NCBI RefSeq assembly: GCF_004762035.2
Contig: NZ_SIJK02000025.1
Span: 1 to 64,000 of the forward strand
From: Candidatus Chloroploca mongolica
GTDB lineage: Bacteria; Chloroflexota; Chloroflexia; Chloroflexales; Chloroflexaceae
DNA: 64,000 nt
Direction: 5' to 3'
The notes under the pieces are model-generated. The model saw nothing but the letters and a program-made list of their open reading frames with translations. It searched no databases and was not told the origin of the DNA. Numbering within the stretch: position 1 is the stretch's first letter; each line of letters begins with the position of its first letter. Of this stretch, positions 15,383 to 23,565 are shown in pieces. Both the position numbers and the translations under genes were made by a program.

Positions 15383-16603
15383 ATGACCGCAGAGTCTGCA
15401 CCTGCGTTGCCCCTGGCGGGCATTCGTGTCATTGATGTGGCAACGGTGATTGCCGCCCCCTACTGCGCGACGCTGCTCGGTGAGTTTGGCGCTGATGTGT
15501 TGAAGGTTGAGCATCCGGTTGGCGGTGATGCCCTGCGCCGTTTTGGAACGCCGAGCCAGCGCGGCGATACGCTGACCTGGCTCAGCGAGGCGCGCAATAA
15601 GCGCTCGGTGACGATCGATCTCCATCGGCCCGAAGGCGTGGCCATTTTCAAGCAACTCATCGCTCAGACCGATGTGCTCTGTGAGAATTTTCGCCCCGGT
15701 ACGCTGGAAAAATGGGGCCTCGGCTGGGAAGTGCTGCACGAGATTAATCCTGGTCTGATTATGCTCCGGGTCACTGGCTATGGTCAGACCGGCCCCTACA
15801 AGGATCGCCCCGGGTTTGCCCGCGTTGCCCACGCCGTCGGTGGCATCGCCTATCTCGCCGGGATGCCCAGGGGTACCCCGGTGACGCCTGGCTCAACGAC
15901 GCTTGGTGATTACATGACGGGTTTGTACGGCTGCCTCGGTGTGTTGCTGGCGCTGCGCCATCGCGATCGCACTGGTCAAGGTCAGTATGTTGATGCCGCG
16001 CTCTACGAGTCGGTCTTTCGTTGTACTGATGAACTCGCCCCCGCCTATGGCATGTATGGCATCGTTCGTGAACGGCACGGCCCATCACATAACGATTTCG
16101 CCTGCCCGCACGGCCACTTCCCGACCAAAGATGGCAAGTGGGTCGCGATCTCTTGTGCCACCGACAAGCTCTTTGCGCGCCTCGCTGCGGCGATGGGCAG
16201 GCCCGAGCTCGCCTCGTCGAGTACCTATGGCGAACAGAAGACACGCCTTGAGCATCGCCACGATGTCAATGAGATTGTCCGTGACTGGTGTGGTTCACTC
16301 TCCCGCGATGAGGTGCTTGACCGCTGTTATGAGACCGGGACGCCCGCTGGGCCGCTCAACAACATTGCTGATATCTTTGGCGACCGCCAGTTCCATGCCC
16401 GTCGCAACCTGATGGCGGTTGATGTCCCTGATACCGGCGAAACCGTCATTGTCCCCTCAACAATTCCCAAGCTCTCGGAAACCCCCGGTAGCCTGCGCAG
16501 CCTTGGCCCGAAACTTGGCGAACATACGGTTGAAGTCTTGAGCGAACTGCTCGGCATGGACGAACAACAGATCGCTGAACTTCGCCAGAAACGGGTTATT
16601 TAA
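15383..16603 (+). CDS. smtB: Succinyl-CoA:(S)-malate CoA-transferase subunit B
   Basis: A 406-residue family III CoA-transferase, closely similar to SmtA across the whole core ([43 protein letters not shown]). The candidate catalytic Asp is in [12 protein letters not shown]. It lacks SmtA's acidic N-terminal tail. AAGGA 8 bases before ATG 15383 fixes the start, 14 bases after the smtA stop; a TTG at 15365 would overlap smtA and has no good site. The two subunits probably arose by duplication and act together in a heteromeric enzyme. Confidence 0.9.
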   Translation: MTAESAPALPLAGIRVIDVATVIAAPYCATLLGEFGADVLKVEHPVGGDALRRFGTPSQRGDTLTWLSEARNKRSVTIDLHRPEGVAIFKQLIAQTDVLCENFRPGTLEKWGLGWEVLHEINPGLIMLRVTGYGQTGPYKDRPGFARVAHAVGGIAYLAGMPRGTPVTPGSTTLGDYMTGLYGCLGVLLALRHRDRTGQGQYVDAALYESVFRCTDELAPAYGMYGIVRERHGPSHNDFACPHGHFPTKDGKWVAISCATDKLFARLAAAMGRPELASSSTYGEQKTRLEHRHDVNEIVRDWCGSLSRDEVLDRCYETGTPAGPLNNIADIFGDRQFHARRNLMAVDVPDTGETVIVPSTIPKLSETPGSLRSLGPKLGEHTVEVLSELLGMDEQQIAELRQKRVI

Positions 16604-16618
16604 CGCTGGCATGCGTCA

Positions 16619-16649
16619 GACCTCACCGGTCTTCAAGACCGGTGAGGTC
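16619..16649. repeat. 31-bp palindrome between smtB and mct
   Basis: GACCTCACCGGTCTT is exactly inverted across a one-base centre. A related AGACCTCACAG palindrome lies at 55475-55498, so this is a dispersed palindromic unit. Without a T run it is unlikely to terminate; it may affect message processing between smtB and mct. Confidence 0.7.
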
Positions 16650-16663
16650 TCACAGGAGCAACT

Positions 16664-17881
16664 ATGCAAGGCATTCTCAAGGGTCTGCGGGTGATCGAGG
16701 GCTCGGCCTTCGTCGCCGCCCCGCTCGGCGGCATGACCCTGGCTCAGCTTGGTGCCGATGTGATCCGTTTTGATCCCATCGGTGGGGGCCTTGATTATCA
16801 GCGCTGGCCCGTCACTGAAACCGGCCAGAGTCTCTTCTGGGCTGGCCTCAACAAGGGCAAGCGCTCGATCGCCGTTGATCTGCGCCATCCCCGTGGGCAA
16901 GAATTGCTCACGCAGTTGATCGCGCTCCCCGGTGACGAGGGTGGCATCTTCAGTACCAATTTTCCGGCACGGGGTTGGCTCAGCTACGAGGCGCTGCAAA
17001 AGCAGCGCGCCGATCTCGTGATGGTCAATCTGCTCGGTCGCCGCGATGGTGGCTCGGACGTTGACTATACGATCAATCCGCAACTTGGCTTTCCGTTTAT
17101 GACCGGGCCAACCAGTACGCCCGAGCCGGTCAATCATGTCTTGCCAGCCTGGGATTTCATTGCTGGGCAGATGATCGCCGTGGCGATCCTCGCCGCCGAG
17201 CGCCATCGCCGCTTGACTGGCGAGGGGCAACTGGTCAAACTCGCCCTCAAGGATGTTGGCCTGGCGATGCTTGGGCATCTTGGCATGATCGCCGAGGTGA
17301 TGGTCAACAATACCGACCGCCCGCGTCAGGGCAATTATCTCTATGGGGCCTTTGGGCGCGATTTCGAGACGCTTGATGGCAAGCACGTCATGGTCGTTGG
17401 GTTGACCAGTTTGCAGTGGAGTTGTCTCACGAAGGCAACGGGCATGGCCGAGCAGTTTGCGAACCTGGGCCAGCGCCTTGGGCTTGACCTCGCTCAAGAG
17501 GGCAATCGTTTCCGCGCTCGTCACGCCCTCGCTGATCTGCTTGATCCCTGGTTTCGCGCCCGGACACTCGCCGAGATCAGTCAGATCTTTGAGGCCCATC
17601 GGGTCACCTGGGCGCCCTATCGCAGCGTGCGCGAGGCGCTTGCCGAAGATCCTGATTGCTCAACCGATAACCCGATGTTCACGCTGCTTGAGCAGCCTGA
17701 GATTGGCACCTACCTCGCCGCTGGCTCGCCGCTCGCTTTTAGCCAGGTTCCGCGCCTCCCTGCGACACCTGCGCCGCGCCTCGGCGAACATACCGACGAA
17801 ATCCTGCTCGACATACTTGGCCTGACCGAGGCCGAAGTCGGCAAACTGCACGATGATGGCATCGTTGCAGGGCCTGCCTGA
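16664..17881 (+). CDS. mct: Mesaconyl-C1-CoA:mesaconyl-C4-CoA CoA-transferase (2-methylfumaryl-CoA isomerase)
   Basis: A 405-residue family III CoA-transferase. It is expected to move CoA within mesaconate from C1 to C4, feeding Meh. Core blocks are LRVIEGSAFVAAPLGGMTLAQLGADVIRFDP, ETGQSLFWAGLNKGKRSI and LPAWDFIAGQMIAVAIL, where the Asp of AWDF is the likely nucleophile. It is clearly more distant from SmtA/SmtB than they are from each other. AGGAG precedes the ATG by 6 bases; the stop is 15 bases from mcl. The name rests on family plus position in the cluster. Confidence 0.9.
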   Translation: MQGILKGLRVIEGSAFVAAPLGGMTLAQLGADVIRFDPIGGGLDYQRWPVTETGQSLFWAGLNKGKRSIAVDLRHPRGQELLTQLIALPGDEGGIFSTNFPARGWLSYEALQKQRADLVMVNLLGRRDGGSDVDYTINPQLGFPFMTGPTSTPEPVNHVLPAWDFIAGQMIAVAILAAERHRRLTGEGQLVKLALKDVGLAMLGHLGMIAEVMVNNTDRPRQGNYLYGAFGRDFETLDGKHVMVVGLTSLQWSCLTKATGMAEQFANLGQRLGLDLAQEGNRFRARHALADLLDPWFRARTLAEISQIFEAHRVTWAPYRSVREALAEDPDCSTDNPMFTLLEQPEIGTYLAAGSPLAFSQVPRLPATPAPRLGEHTDEILLDILGLTEAEVGKLHDDGIVAGPA

Positions 17882-17896
17882 TCAAAGGAGACCAGA

Positions 17897-18940
17897 ATGA
17901 AGTTACCGGTCAATTTCTACAAGCCGCTGGCGACTGGCGCACCGCAGCCGCTGCGTGAGTTGCCCATTCGCCCCGAGCGGATGATCCATTTTTTTCCGCC
18001 TCATATCGAGAAGATCCGCGCCCGTCTGCCCGAAACGGCTCGTCAGGTTGATGTGCTCTGCGGCAACCTCGAAGATGCCATCCCGCTTGATGCCAAAGAA
18101 GCCGCCCGCGCTGGCTTTATCGAGGCCATTGCGACCCTCGATGCTCCCGAGACGGCAATCTGGGTGCGCGTCAATGCCCTCAATAGCCCGTGGATCCTCG
18201 ATGATATGGATCAGATTGTCAAAGCCGTTGGCAATCGCCTCGATGTGATCATGCTACCCAAGGTCGAAGGCCCCTGGGATATTCATTTTGCCGATCAGTA
18301 TCTTGCGCTGCTCGAAGCGCGGTATGGTGTGCAGAAGCCGATCCTTTTGCATGCGCTGCTCGAAACTGCCGAGGGGGTCAAGAATGTCGAGCAGATTGCG
18401 GGCGCAAGCCCCCGGATGCACGGGCTTAGCCTAGGCCCAGCCGATCTCGCCGCGTCACGCGGGATGAAGACCACCCGCGTCGGCGGCGGCCATCCCTTCT
18501 ACGGCGTGCTCACCGATCCCGTCGAAGGCCAGATCGAGCGCGCCTTCTATCAGCAGGATCTCTGGCACTATACCGTTGCCCGTATGGTCGACGCGTGTGT
18601 TGCGCATGGCATCCGGGCCTTCTACGGGCCATTTGGCGACCTCAAAGATGAAGCAGCCTGCGAGTCGCAGTTCCGCAATGCCTTTCTCATGGGTTGCACC
18701 GGGGCCTGGTCACTTGCTCCGAATCAGATCCCGATTGCCCGCCGCGTCTTTAGCCCCGATGTCAAAGAAGTTCTCTTTGCCAAACGCATCCTCGAAGCAA
18801 TGCCCGACGGCGCTGGCGTCGCGATGATTGATGGCAAAATGCAAGATGACGCCACCTGGAAACAGGCGAAGGTCATTGTTGACCTCGCTCGCCTCGTCGC
18901 CAAAAAAGATCCCGAACTGGCTGAAGCCTACGGACTCTAG
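17897..18940 (+). CDS. mcl: Malyl-CoA/beta-methylmalyl-CoA/citramalyl-CoA lyase
   Basis: A 347-residue HpcH/HpaI-family aldolase. In the 3-HP bicycle this one lyase splits malyl-CoA to acetyl-CoA and glyoxylate, joins glyoxylate to propionyl-CoA, and splits citramalyl-CoA to pyruvate and acetyl-CoA. Visible are the N-terminal [12 protein letters not shown], the acidic metal-binding [15 protein letters not shown], the conserved Arg in [19 protein letters not shown] and the second acidic ligand in [16 protein letters not shown], then [16 protein letters not shown] precedes the ATG. It follows mct at 15 bases. Confidence 0.94.
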   Translation: MKLPVNFYKPLATGAPQPLRELPIRPERMIHFFPPHIEKIRARLPETARQVDVLCGNLEDAIPLDAKEAARAGFIEAIATLDAPETAIWVRVNALNSPWILDDMDQIVKAVGNRLDVIMLPKVEGPWDIHFADQYLALLEARYGVQKPILLHALLETAEGVKNVEQIAGASPRMHGLSLGPADLAASRGMKTTRVGGGHPFYGVLTDPVEGQIERAFYQQDLWHYTVARMVDACVAHGIRAFYGPFGDLKDEAACESQFRNAFLMGCTGAWSLAPNQIPIARRVFSPDVKEVLFAKRILEAMPDGAGVAMIDGKMQDDATWKQAKVIVDLARLVAKKDPELAEAYGL

Positions 18941-18970
18941 GGGCAATCCCATGTAACAAAGGTGGTTGGT

Positions 18971-19031
18971 TTGACGCAAAGGCGCGAAGGTTTTCGTGTA
19001 GGTGAGTTGACCGTTTGCGCCTTTGTGTCAA
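18971..19031. repeat. TTTGCGCC-family palindromic repeat between mcl and mch
   Basis: TTGACGCAAAGGCGCGAAGG is inverted as TTTGCGCCTTTGTGTCAA with a GTAGGTGAG-type loop; the loop bases recur in the copy at 20894-20962. The element splits the mcl-mch gap but shows no T run, so the operon may continue through it. Confidence 0.7.
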
Positions 19032-19060
19032 CCTCAACCCCATTGCTTCAAGGAGCAGCG

Positions 19061-20122
19061 ATGTCTAGCAAAACCAGAGCAGGGAACTTTTTCGAGGATT
19101 TTTATGTGGGTCAAGAGTTGATCCACGCGACGCCGCGCACCGTCACCGAGGGCGATGTGGCCCTTTATACGGCGCTCTTCGGCTCGCGTTTTGCGCTCAA
19201 TAGCTCGACGCCCTTTGCCCAGACGCTTGGCCTCGAGCGTGCGCCCCTCGATAGCATGCTGGCCTTCCATATCGTCTTTGGCAAGACCGTGCCCGACATT
19301 TCGCTCAATGCCATCGCGAATCTCGGCTATGCCAATGGCCGTTTTGGGCAACCAGTCTATCCTGGGGATACGATCACGACCCGCTCGACGGTGATTGGTC
19401 TGCGCCAGAATCGCGACGGCAAGACCGGCGTCGTTTATGTGCGTTCTGTTGGTTCAAACCAGCATCATCAAATGGTCGTTGAGTATACCCGCTGGGTGAT
19501 GGTGCGCAAGAAGAACATCGAGGCCCCTGCCCCCGAGCCGGTGATCCCAACGCTGGTCGAAGCCGTTGATGTGGCTGACCTGCATGTGCCCTATGCGTTG
19601 ACGCCAGGCAGTTACGACACCGATCTCGCCGGTAGCCCCTATCTCTGGGAAGACTACGAGGTCGGCGAACGCATTGACCACGTTGATGGCATTACCATCG
19701 AAGAGGCCGAACACATGATGGCGGCCCGGCTCTACCAGAATACCGCCCGCGTTCACTTCAATCAGCATGTTGAACGCGAGGGCCGTTTTGGTCGCCGCAT
19801 TATTTATGGCGGCCACATCATCAGCCTCGCCCGGGCGCTCTCGTTCAACGGGTTAGCCAATGCACTCAGCATCGCCGCCATCAACGGGGGCCGTCACACC
19901 AACCCGACCTTTGCCGGTGACACCATCTATGCCTGGTCCGAGATCCTCGCGCAGCAACCACTACCGGATCGCACCGACCTAGGCGCACTCCGCGTACGCA
20001 CCGTTGCCCTCAAAGATCACTCGGCATCAGACTTTCTCTATCAGGATAGTGCAGGCACCTATGATCCTGCCGTCGTGCTCGACGTTGATTACACCGTGCT
20101 CATACCCCGCCGCACCTCCTAA
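19061..20122 (+). CDS. mch: Mesaconyl-C1-CoA hydratase (beta-methylmalyl-CoA dehydratase)
   Basis: A 353-residue double hot-dog (MaoC-like) enzyme that removes water from beta-methylmalyl-CoA to give mesaconyl-C1-CoA, the substrate of Mct. Each half is visible: the N-terminal NFFEDFYVGQELIHATPRTVTEGDV and LGYANGRFGQPVYPGDTI, and the C-terminal YEVGERIDHVDGITIEEAEH, ARVHFNQHV with the expected catalytic residues, then IYGGHIISLARALS. AAGGAG lies 6 bases before ATG 19061. A longer reading from 18962 runs through the repeat and is rejected. Last gene of the cluster, followed by an 18-bp stem hairpin. Confidence 0.93.
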   Translation: MSSKTRAGNFFEDFYVGQELIHATPRTVTEGDVALYTALFGSRFALNSSTPFAQTLGLERAPLDSMLAFHIVFGKTVPDISLNAIANLGYANGRFGQPVYPGDTITTRSTVIGLRQNRDGKTGVVYVRSVGSNQHHQMVVEYTRWVMVRKKNIEAPAPEPVIPTLVEAVDVADLHVPYALTPGSYDTDLAGSPYLWEDYEVGERIDHVDGITIEEAEHMMAARLYQNTARVHFNQHVEREGRFGRRIIYGGHIISLARALSFNGLANALSIAAINGGRHTNPTFAGDTIYAWSEILAQQPLPDRTDLGALRVRTVALKDHSASDFLYQDSAGTYDPAVVLDVDYTVLIPRRTS

Positions 20123-20136
20123 GCACGAATAATGTT

Positions 20137-20175
20137 GCCTCTCACCACGCAAGCTTCGCTTGCGTGGTGAGAGGC
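20137..20175. terminator. Strong hairpin between mch and the AIM24-family gene
   Basis: An 18-bp perfect stem (GCCTCTCACCACGCAAGC and its complement, TTC loop) between convergent genes. An A run follows on the plus strand and there is no T run, so it may be a bidirectional processing or weak termination structure. Confidence 0.6.
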
Positions 20176-20182
20176 AAAAAAT

Positions 20183-20836
20183 CTACTCACTACTGCCTGT
20201 CCCGCGTTTGAGACTCTGCAACAGCACTGTCCCTGGCCCTTGCAGGCGGGTCATAAAGATGCCCTCGCCCCCAAAGAAAGCCCGCCCAACGCTGCCAACA
20301 GTCTGAATATCGTAGTCTACGCTGTCGGCAAACGCGGCGAGATTGCCCGTACTGACCAGCAACGTCTCGTTCTGGGCAAGCTGGCGGCGGTCGAAGTCGC
20401 CACTGCCATGCAAGAGCACTTTGCCCTCGCCCGAGATGCGTTGCAGGAAGAGTCCGGCTCCGCCAAAGAAAGCCGCCCCGGCCCGTCGGGCGATCACCAC
20501 CGTAATGTCTACCTCGGGCCCCCAGGCCGCCAGAAACGAGCCACGCGTCGCCAGCACCGGGCCATCGGCAAGATCCCACTCGGTGATATGTCCAGGCGCG
20601 TTCGAGGCGATCAGGGCAAACTGGCCCTCCTGCGCCGTCTCGGCGTAGGTGAGCGAAATGCCTTCACCGGCCAGCGAGCGGCGCAGCGCCCCGCCAAGGC
20701 CACCAGGCACCCGCGGCCTCCACTCGACCCCTGGCGAATAGGCCATCAATGCGCCCTTACTGAGCCAGACAGCCTCGCCAGGGGCAAAATCCAGGCGTGC
20801 ACGTTGGGCAATCGTTCCTACGATGGTGTATTCCAT
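20183..20836 (-). CDS. AIM24/TIGR00266-family protein
   Basis: A 217-residue beta-rich protein of the AIM24 (tryptophan-RNA-attenuator-like fold) family. Repeated Gly-rich strands are visible: EAVWLSKGALMAYSPGVEW, RAGAAFFGGAGLFLQRISGEG and VGRAFFGGEGIFMTRLQGPG, the last two being an internal duplication. Molecular role unknown. AAGGAG precedes the ATG. It is convergent with mch and upstream of a repeat; nothing links it to the 3-HP pathway. Confidence 0.8.
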   Translation of the reverse strand: MEYTIVGTIAQRARLDFAPGEAVWLSKGALMAYSPGVEWRPRVPGGLGGALRRSLAGEGISLTYAETAQEGQFALIASNAPGHITEWDLADGPVLATRGSFLAAWGPEVDITVVIARRAGAAFFGGAGLFLQRISGEGKVLLHGSGDFDRRQLAQNETLLVSTGNLAAFADSVDYDIQTVGSVGRAFFGGEGIFMTRLQGPGTVLLQSLKRGTGSSE

Positions 20837-20893
20837 AATTACTCCTTGTAAACTAGAGCGCTCCTAGTCTAGGATCAATACTTTTCAAATAAG

Positions 20894-20962
20894 CTCACGC
20901 GAAGGCGCGAAGGGTTCGCTCACCTACGCGAAAACCTTTGCGCCTTTGCGCCTTTGCGTCAA
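20894..20962. repeat. TTTGCGCC-family palindromic repeat
   Basis: CACGCGAAGGCGCGAAGG is inverted as TTTGCGCCTTTGCGTCAA, with the loop word CTCACCTACGCG related to that of the copy at 18971. It lies between the AIM24 gene and the methyltransferase gene. Confidence 0.7.
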
Positions 20963-20992
20963 AAGAACCACCTTCTTTGCAAGGTATTGCGT

Positions 20993-21598
20993 CTAGGCCT
21001 GCGATAGACGCTCGGCGACCACAATTGACCAGTGTACGCCCGCCCGCCCACCATCGGCTTCAATGTCCTGTCTCAACACACACAAGCCCGAGGCGGCACA
21101 GTAGTGGGCCAGTTCATCCTGATCGATAGGTGTATAGAGACGACCATCGGGCTCGCGGGGCGTTGGGGTCTCACTGGCACGATACGTTAGCACCAGCCGC
21201 CCACCGGGACGCATAATTCTCGCTAATCCGGCCACGGCGGGCGCAAGCGCCTCAGACGGCAGATGCATCAAGACGGCACTACAGAGCACATTCGTATAGC
21301 TTTCATCGGGAATCGTCGCGAGGTGAGGCAACGTATCGTGGCGCAGATCAAGCTCGGGATACGCAGCGCGTGCTGCGGCAACCATCCCGATCGAGCCATC
21401 ATAGCCAACCGTAGGAAAGCCCTGTTCGACAAGCCAGGCCGTATCACGGCCACTGCCACAGCCAACATCAACGGTCGACTGCCCGGGGACAAAAGCCGCC
21501 AGCACCTGCCGTTGCAACGCACGTGGCGTTTTGCTCCGTTGTGTCTCCGTGAAACGCTCGGCCTCGGCGTCATAGACCGCAAGTGTCGTTGGATCCAG
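20993..21598 (-). CDS. Class I SAM-dependent methyltransferase, apparent CTG start
   Basis: A 201-residue methyltransferase: motif I is VDVGCGSGRDT, an acidic loop VGYDGS lies at the end of strand 2, and RIMRPGGRLVLTYR is the post-motif III region. The substrate is unknown. Residues LDPTTLAVYDAEAERFTE, typical of the helix that precedes motif I in this family, are encoded upstream of the first TTG. The only in-frame start that includes them is CTG at 21598, with AGAGG 6 bases before it and just two codons after the in-frame stop of the upstream gene. A shorter start (TTG, 21517) would lose that helix. Confidence 0.75.
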   Translation of the reverse strand: MDPTTLAVYDAEAERFTETQRSKTPRALQRQVLAAFVPGQSTVDVGCGSGRDTAWLVEQGFPTVGYDGSIGMVAAARAAYPELDLRHDTLPHLATIPDESYTNVLCSAVLMHLPSEALAPAVAGLARIMRPGGRLVLTYRASETPTPREPDGRLYTPIDQDELAHYCAASGLCVLRQDIEADGGRAGVHWSIVVAERLSQA

Positions 21599-21601
21599 AC
21601 G

Positions 21602-22438
21602 TCACCTCTCTATCTGTTCAATCTGCCCCTCAGCCAGCAGTTGCCGTCCCTGGACAAACAGACTGATCTGGGCCAGACCAAGCCAGACCAAGAGCAGCAG
21701 CAGCCCGAACTGGACAATGACAAACCAGAAGGGAGCGCTTACCTGGACAGCCGCGACCTCGTCGCGTAACTCGATGACAATGCTTTCATAGTCAGCGACG
21801 ACCGTCATCGCCTCATCGAGATTCAGCGCAATGAGATCGAGGCCATCAGCTACCTCTTCTAAATCATCTGCAATCGTACGCAGATTATCCTGAGCCGTTC
21901 CAAGGCCCTCGCTCACTTCATCGAGGGCTGTTGGCAAATCGACCAGGCTATCGGCGACCTGTTTGATGGCGAGACTCAACGGCACCTCGGGCTCATAGCG
22001 GAGCCCAAAAAAACCGAGGGTACCGAGCACATCATCAACAAGGCGGGCCGACTCGCTCGCGGCCTTGAGCGCCTGATTGGTCGAGTCAAGTGTCTTGGGC
22101 AAACTCGTCCCCGTCACATCGCGGAGCGTGGTGAGCGTGGGATCGGTCGCAACCAGGGTACGGGAGGCACTGTTGACCGTGTTACTCAACGATTGGATCG
22201 TCAATTGCGTGTCAGCGAGCGTCCCATCGGCAACCTGCAACCCCTCCTGGGTCACCAGCAAGGCGCGATCGAGGATCGCAAGCTCACGTGAGAGCGCCTC
22301 GGAGGCAACCCGTCCCGTCACGAGCACAAAAAGAATACCCGACAGACTGATGAGCAGACCGAGCCAGGCGGTCGCCATCAGGGTCAGGCCGAGCGTGCGC
22401 TTGGAAGGGGAGCGAGGAACCGAAGACCGTGGTGGCAT
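21602..22438 (-). CDS. Membrane protein with two TM segments and coiled-coil loop
   Basis: A 278-residue protein. A TM helix lies at about residues 17-40 (LMATAWLGLLISLSGILFVLV) and another near 240-262 (FWFVIVQFGLLLLLVWLGL). Between them are roughly 190 residues of Leu/Ala/Asp-rich helix with heptad character (LDSTNQALKAASESARLVDD; LRTIADDLEEVADGLDLIAL). The loop is probably extracytoplasmic. Such tethers resemble sensor or mechanosensitive scaffold proteins, but no known domain is visible. It is the last gene but one in the minus-strand run after the receiver gene. Confidence 0.65.
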   Translation of the reverse strand: MPPRSSVPRSPSKRTLGLTLMATAWLGLLISLSGILFVLVTGRVASEALSRELAILDRALLVTQEGLQVADGTLADTQLTIQSLSNTVNSASRTLVATDPTLTTLRDVTGTSLPKTLDSTNQALKAASESARLVDDVLGTLGFFGLRYEPEVPLSLAIKQVADSLVDLPTALDEVSEGLGTAQDNLRTIADDLEEVADGLDLIALNLDEAMTVVADYESIVIELRDEVAAVQVSAPFWFVIVQFGLLLLLVWLGLAQISLFVQGRQLLAEGQIEQIER

Positions 22439-22453
22439 ACGTTTGCTCGTTGA

Positions 22454-22870
22454 TCAGGCAGCGCTCTGGCCGGTTTTCAGAAAGGGTGAGTCGGGACGAC
22501 TCACCTCCTGGGTAAGCAATTGAGCGACTGTTTGGGCGAGATCCTCTGAGTCGACCGGCTTGGTGAGAAACGCATTGACGCCGATCCCGGCGGCCTTGAT
22601 TTCATCAGTCTCTTTGCTGCTGGCGGTAACAATCACAATTGGCATCCTGGCATACCGAGGATCGCTGCGGATGCGTTCTACCAGGGCAAGCCCATCAAGG
22701 CGCGGCATTGTCAAATCGGTCACCATCAGATCGATTGGTACCGTCGCCAGACATTCGAGGGCGTGAACCCCATCGTGGGCAGAAACAACGGCATAGCCAT
22801 GGTTCTCTAGCACAAAACTCATCAAACGATGATTTGGCGCATAATCATCAACTACCAGAATAGTGCTCAT
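22454..22870 (-). CDS. Single-domain response regulator (CheY-like)
   Basis: A 138-residue receiver: VVDDYAPN acidic pocket, phospho-acceptor Asp in LMVTDLTMPRLDG, the switch Thr in VTASS and Lys in FLTKPVDS. A 25-residue tail follows. It lies next to the RsbW/SpoIIE/STAS genes, so its phosphorylation could feed that switch. The ribosome site is AAAGGGAT. Its first 26 codons are duplicated just upstream in the chimeric ORF at 22877-23116. Confidence 0.9.
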   Translation of the reverse strand: MSTILVVDDYAPNHRLMSFVLENHGYAVVSAHDGVHALECLATVPIDLMVTDLTMPRLDGLALVERIRSDPRYARMPIVIVTASSKETDEIKAAGIGVNAFLTKPVDSEDLAQTVAQLLTQEVSRPDSPFLKTGQSAA

Positions 22871-23280
22871 TGAGCATTATATCCCTTTCACAAGCAAACT
22901 CTTGGTAAGACTCCAGTGATTACGACCTGAAACCCGCGTATAGGTCACATCATCCATCAGCTTACGGATCAAAAAGATACCCATGCCACCGTTCGGTATA
23001 TCATCAAGATCCGGTGGCTCATAGCTCTCTGCATCGGCATAGCCATGGTTCTCTAGCACAAAACTCATCAAACGATGATTATGCGCCAAATCATCAACTA
23101 CCAAAATAGTGCCCATCGAGATTATATCCCTTTCACAAGCAAACTCTTGGTAAGATTCCAATGATTACGCCCAGGGGATGGCGTATACGTCACATCATCC
23201 ATCAGATTACGGATCAAAAAGATCCCCATGCCACCGATCGGTACATCATCAAGATCCGGCGGCGCATAGCTCTCTGCATC
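22791..23280. repeat. Tandem duplication of about 245 bp spanning a gene junction
   Basis: Unit 1 (22791-23036) and unit 2 (23037-23280) are near-identical, offset by 245-246 bases. Each holds the first codons of the receiver gene, the intergenic ribosome site and the last 52 or so codons of the RsbW-like gene. Outer copies belong to intact genes; the inner junction makes a chimeric ORF. Several substitutions and one single-base indel separate the units, so the event is not brand new. Confidence 0.9.
22877..23116 (-). CDS. Chimeric mini-ORF: receiver N-terminus fused to RsbW-like C-terminus
   Basis: A 79-residue product of the tandem duplication. Residues 1-26 (MGTILVVDDLAHNHRLM and on) copy the receiver N-terminus; the rest (DAESYEPPDLDDIPNGGMG and on) copies the kinase C-terminus including the GGMGIFLIR loop. 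It keeps the AAAGGGAT ribosome site and a full frame despite several substitutions. It lacks the phospho-acceptor Asp and the ATP N-box, so neither activity is expected; it may be non-functional or a decoy. Confidence 0.5.
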   Translation of the reverse strand: MGTILVVDDLAHNHRLMSFVLENHGYADAESYEPPDLDDIPNGGMGIFLIRKLMDDVTYTRVSGRNHWSLTKSLLVKGI

Positions 23281-23565
23281 AAAAGGCTTGCCGGTATCTT
23301 GCAACTCAATCGTTAACTGCGGTGGATCGAAAGAAAGCGTCAGCGTAATCAGAATACGCCCTTCACCCTTATTTTCATATGCATGACGAACAATATTCGT
23401 ACATGCTTCATGGACGGCCAATTGAATGTTATAAATCACCATTTCAGCATCTTGCATCTGCTCAAGCAAGCGTAGCATATCGGCAATGCAATCGCTCAAC
23501 AGATGAAGGTAGGTATAGCGGGCCGGCAGGTCAAGCCGGACCTGCTCCGGTTGAGTCACTGTCAC
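23122..23565 (-). CDS. RsbW-like anti-sigma/serine-kinase ATPase
   Basis: A 147-residue GHKL ATPase of the anti-sigma-factor kinase type. The N-box is HEACTNIVRHAYE, the G1 box ELQDTGKPFD and the G2 box GGMGIFLIR. In partner switching such a kinase binds a sigma factor or target and phosphorylates the STAS antagonist. The STAS protein (25089) and a SpoIIE phosphatase (23562) are encoded immediately upstream, and this gene overlaps the phosphatase gene by 4 bases. The sigma factor is not in the window. Confidence 0.88.
   Translation of the reverse strand: MTVTQPEQVRLDLPARYTYLHLLSDCIADMLRLLEQMQDAEMVIYNIQLAVHEACTNIVRHAYENKGEGRILITLTLSFDPPQLTIELQDTGKPFDAESYAPPDLDDVPIGGMGIFLIRNLMDDVTYTPSPGRNHWNLTKSLLVKGI

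Noticed and set aside
14175-17599. Long minus-strand frames (327-408 codons) under smtA and mct
   Set aside because: They are shadows created by GC-rich third-position bias; the plus-strand genes have clear motifs and ribosome sites.
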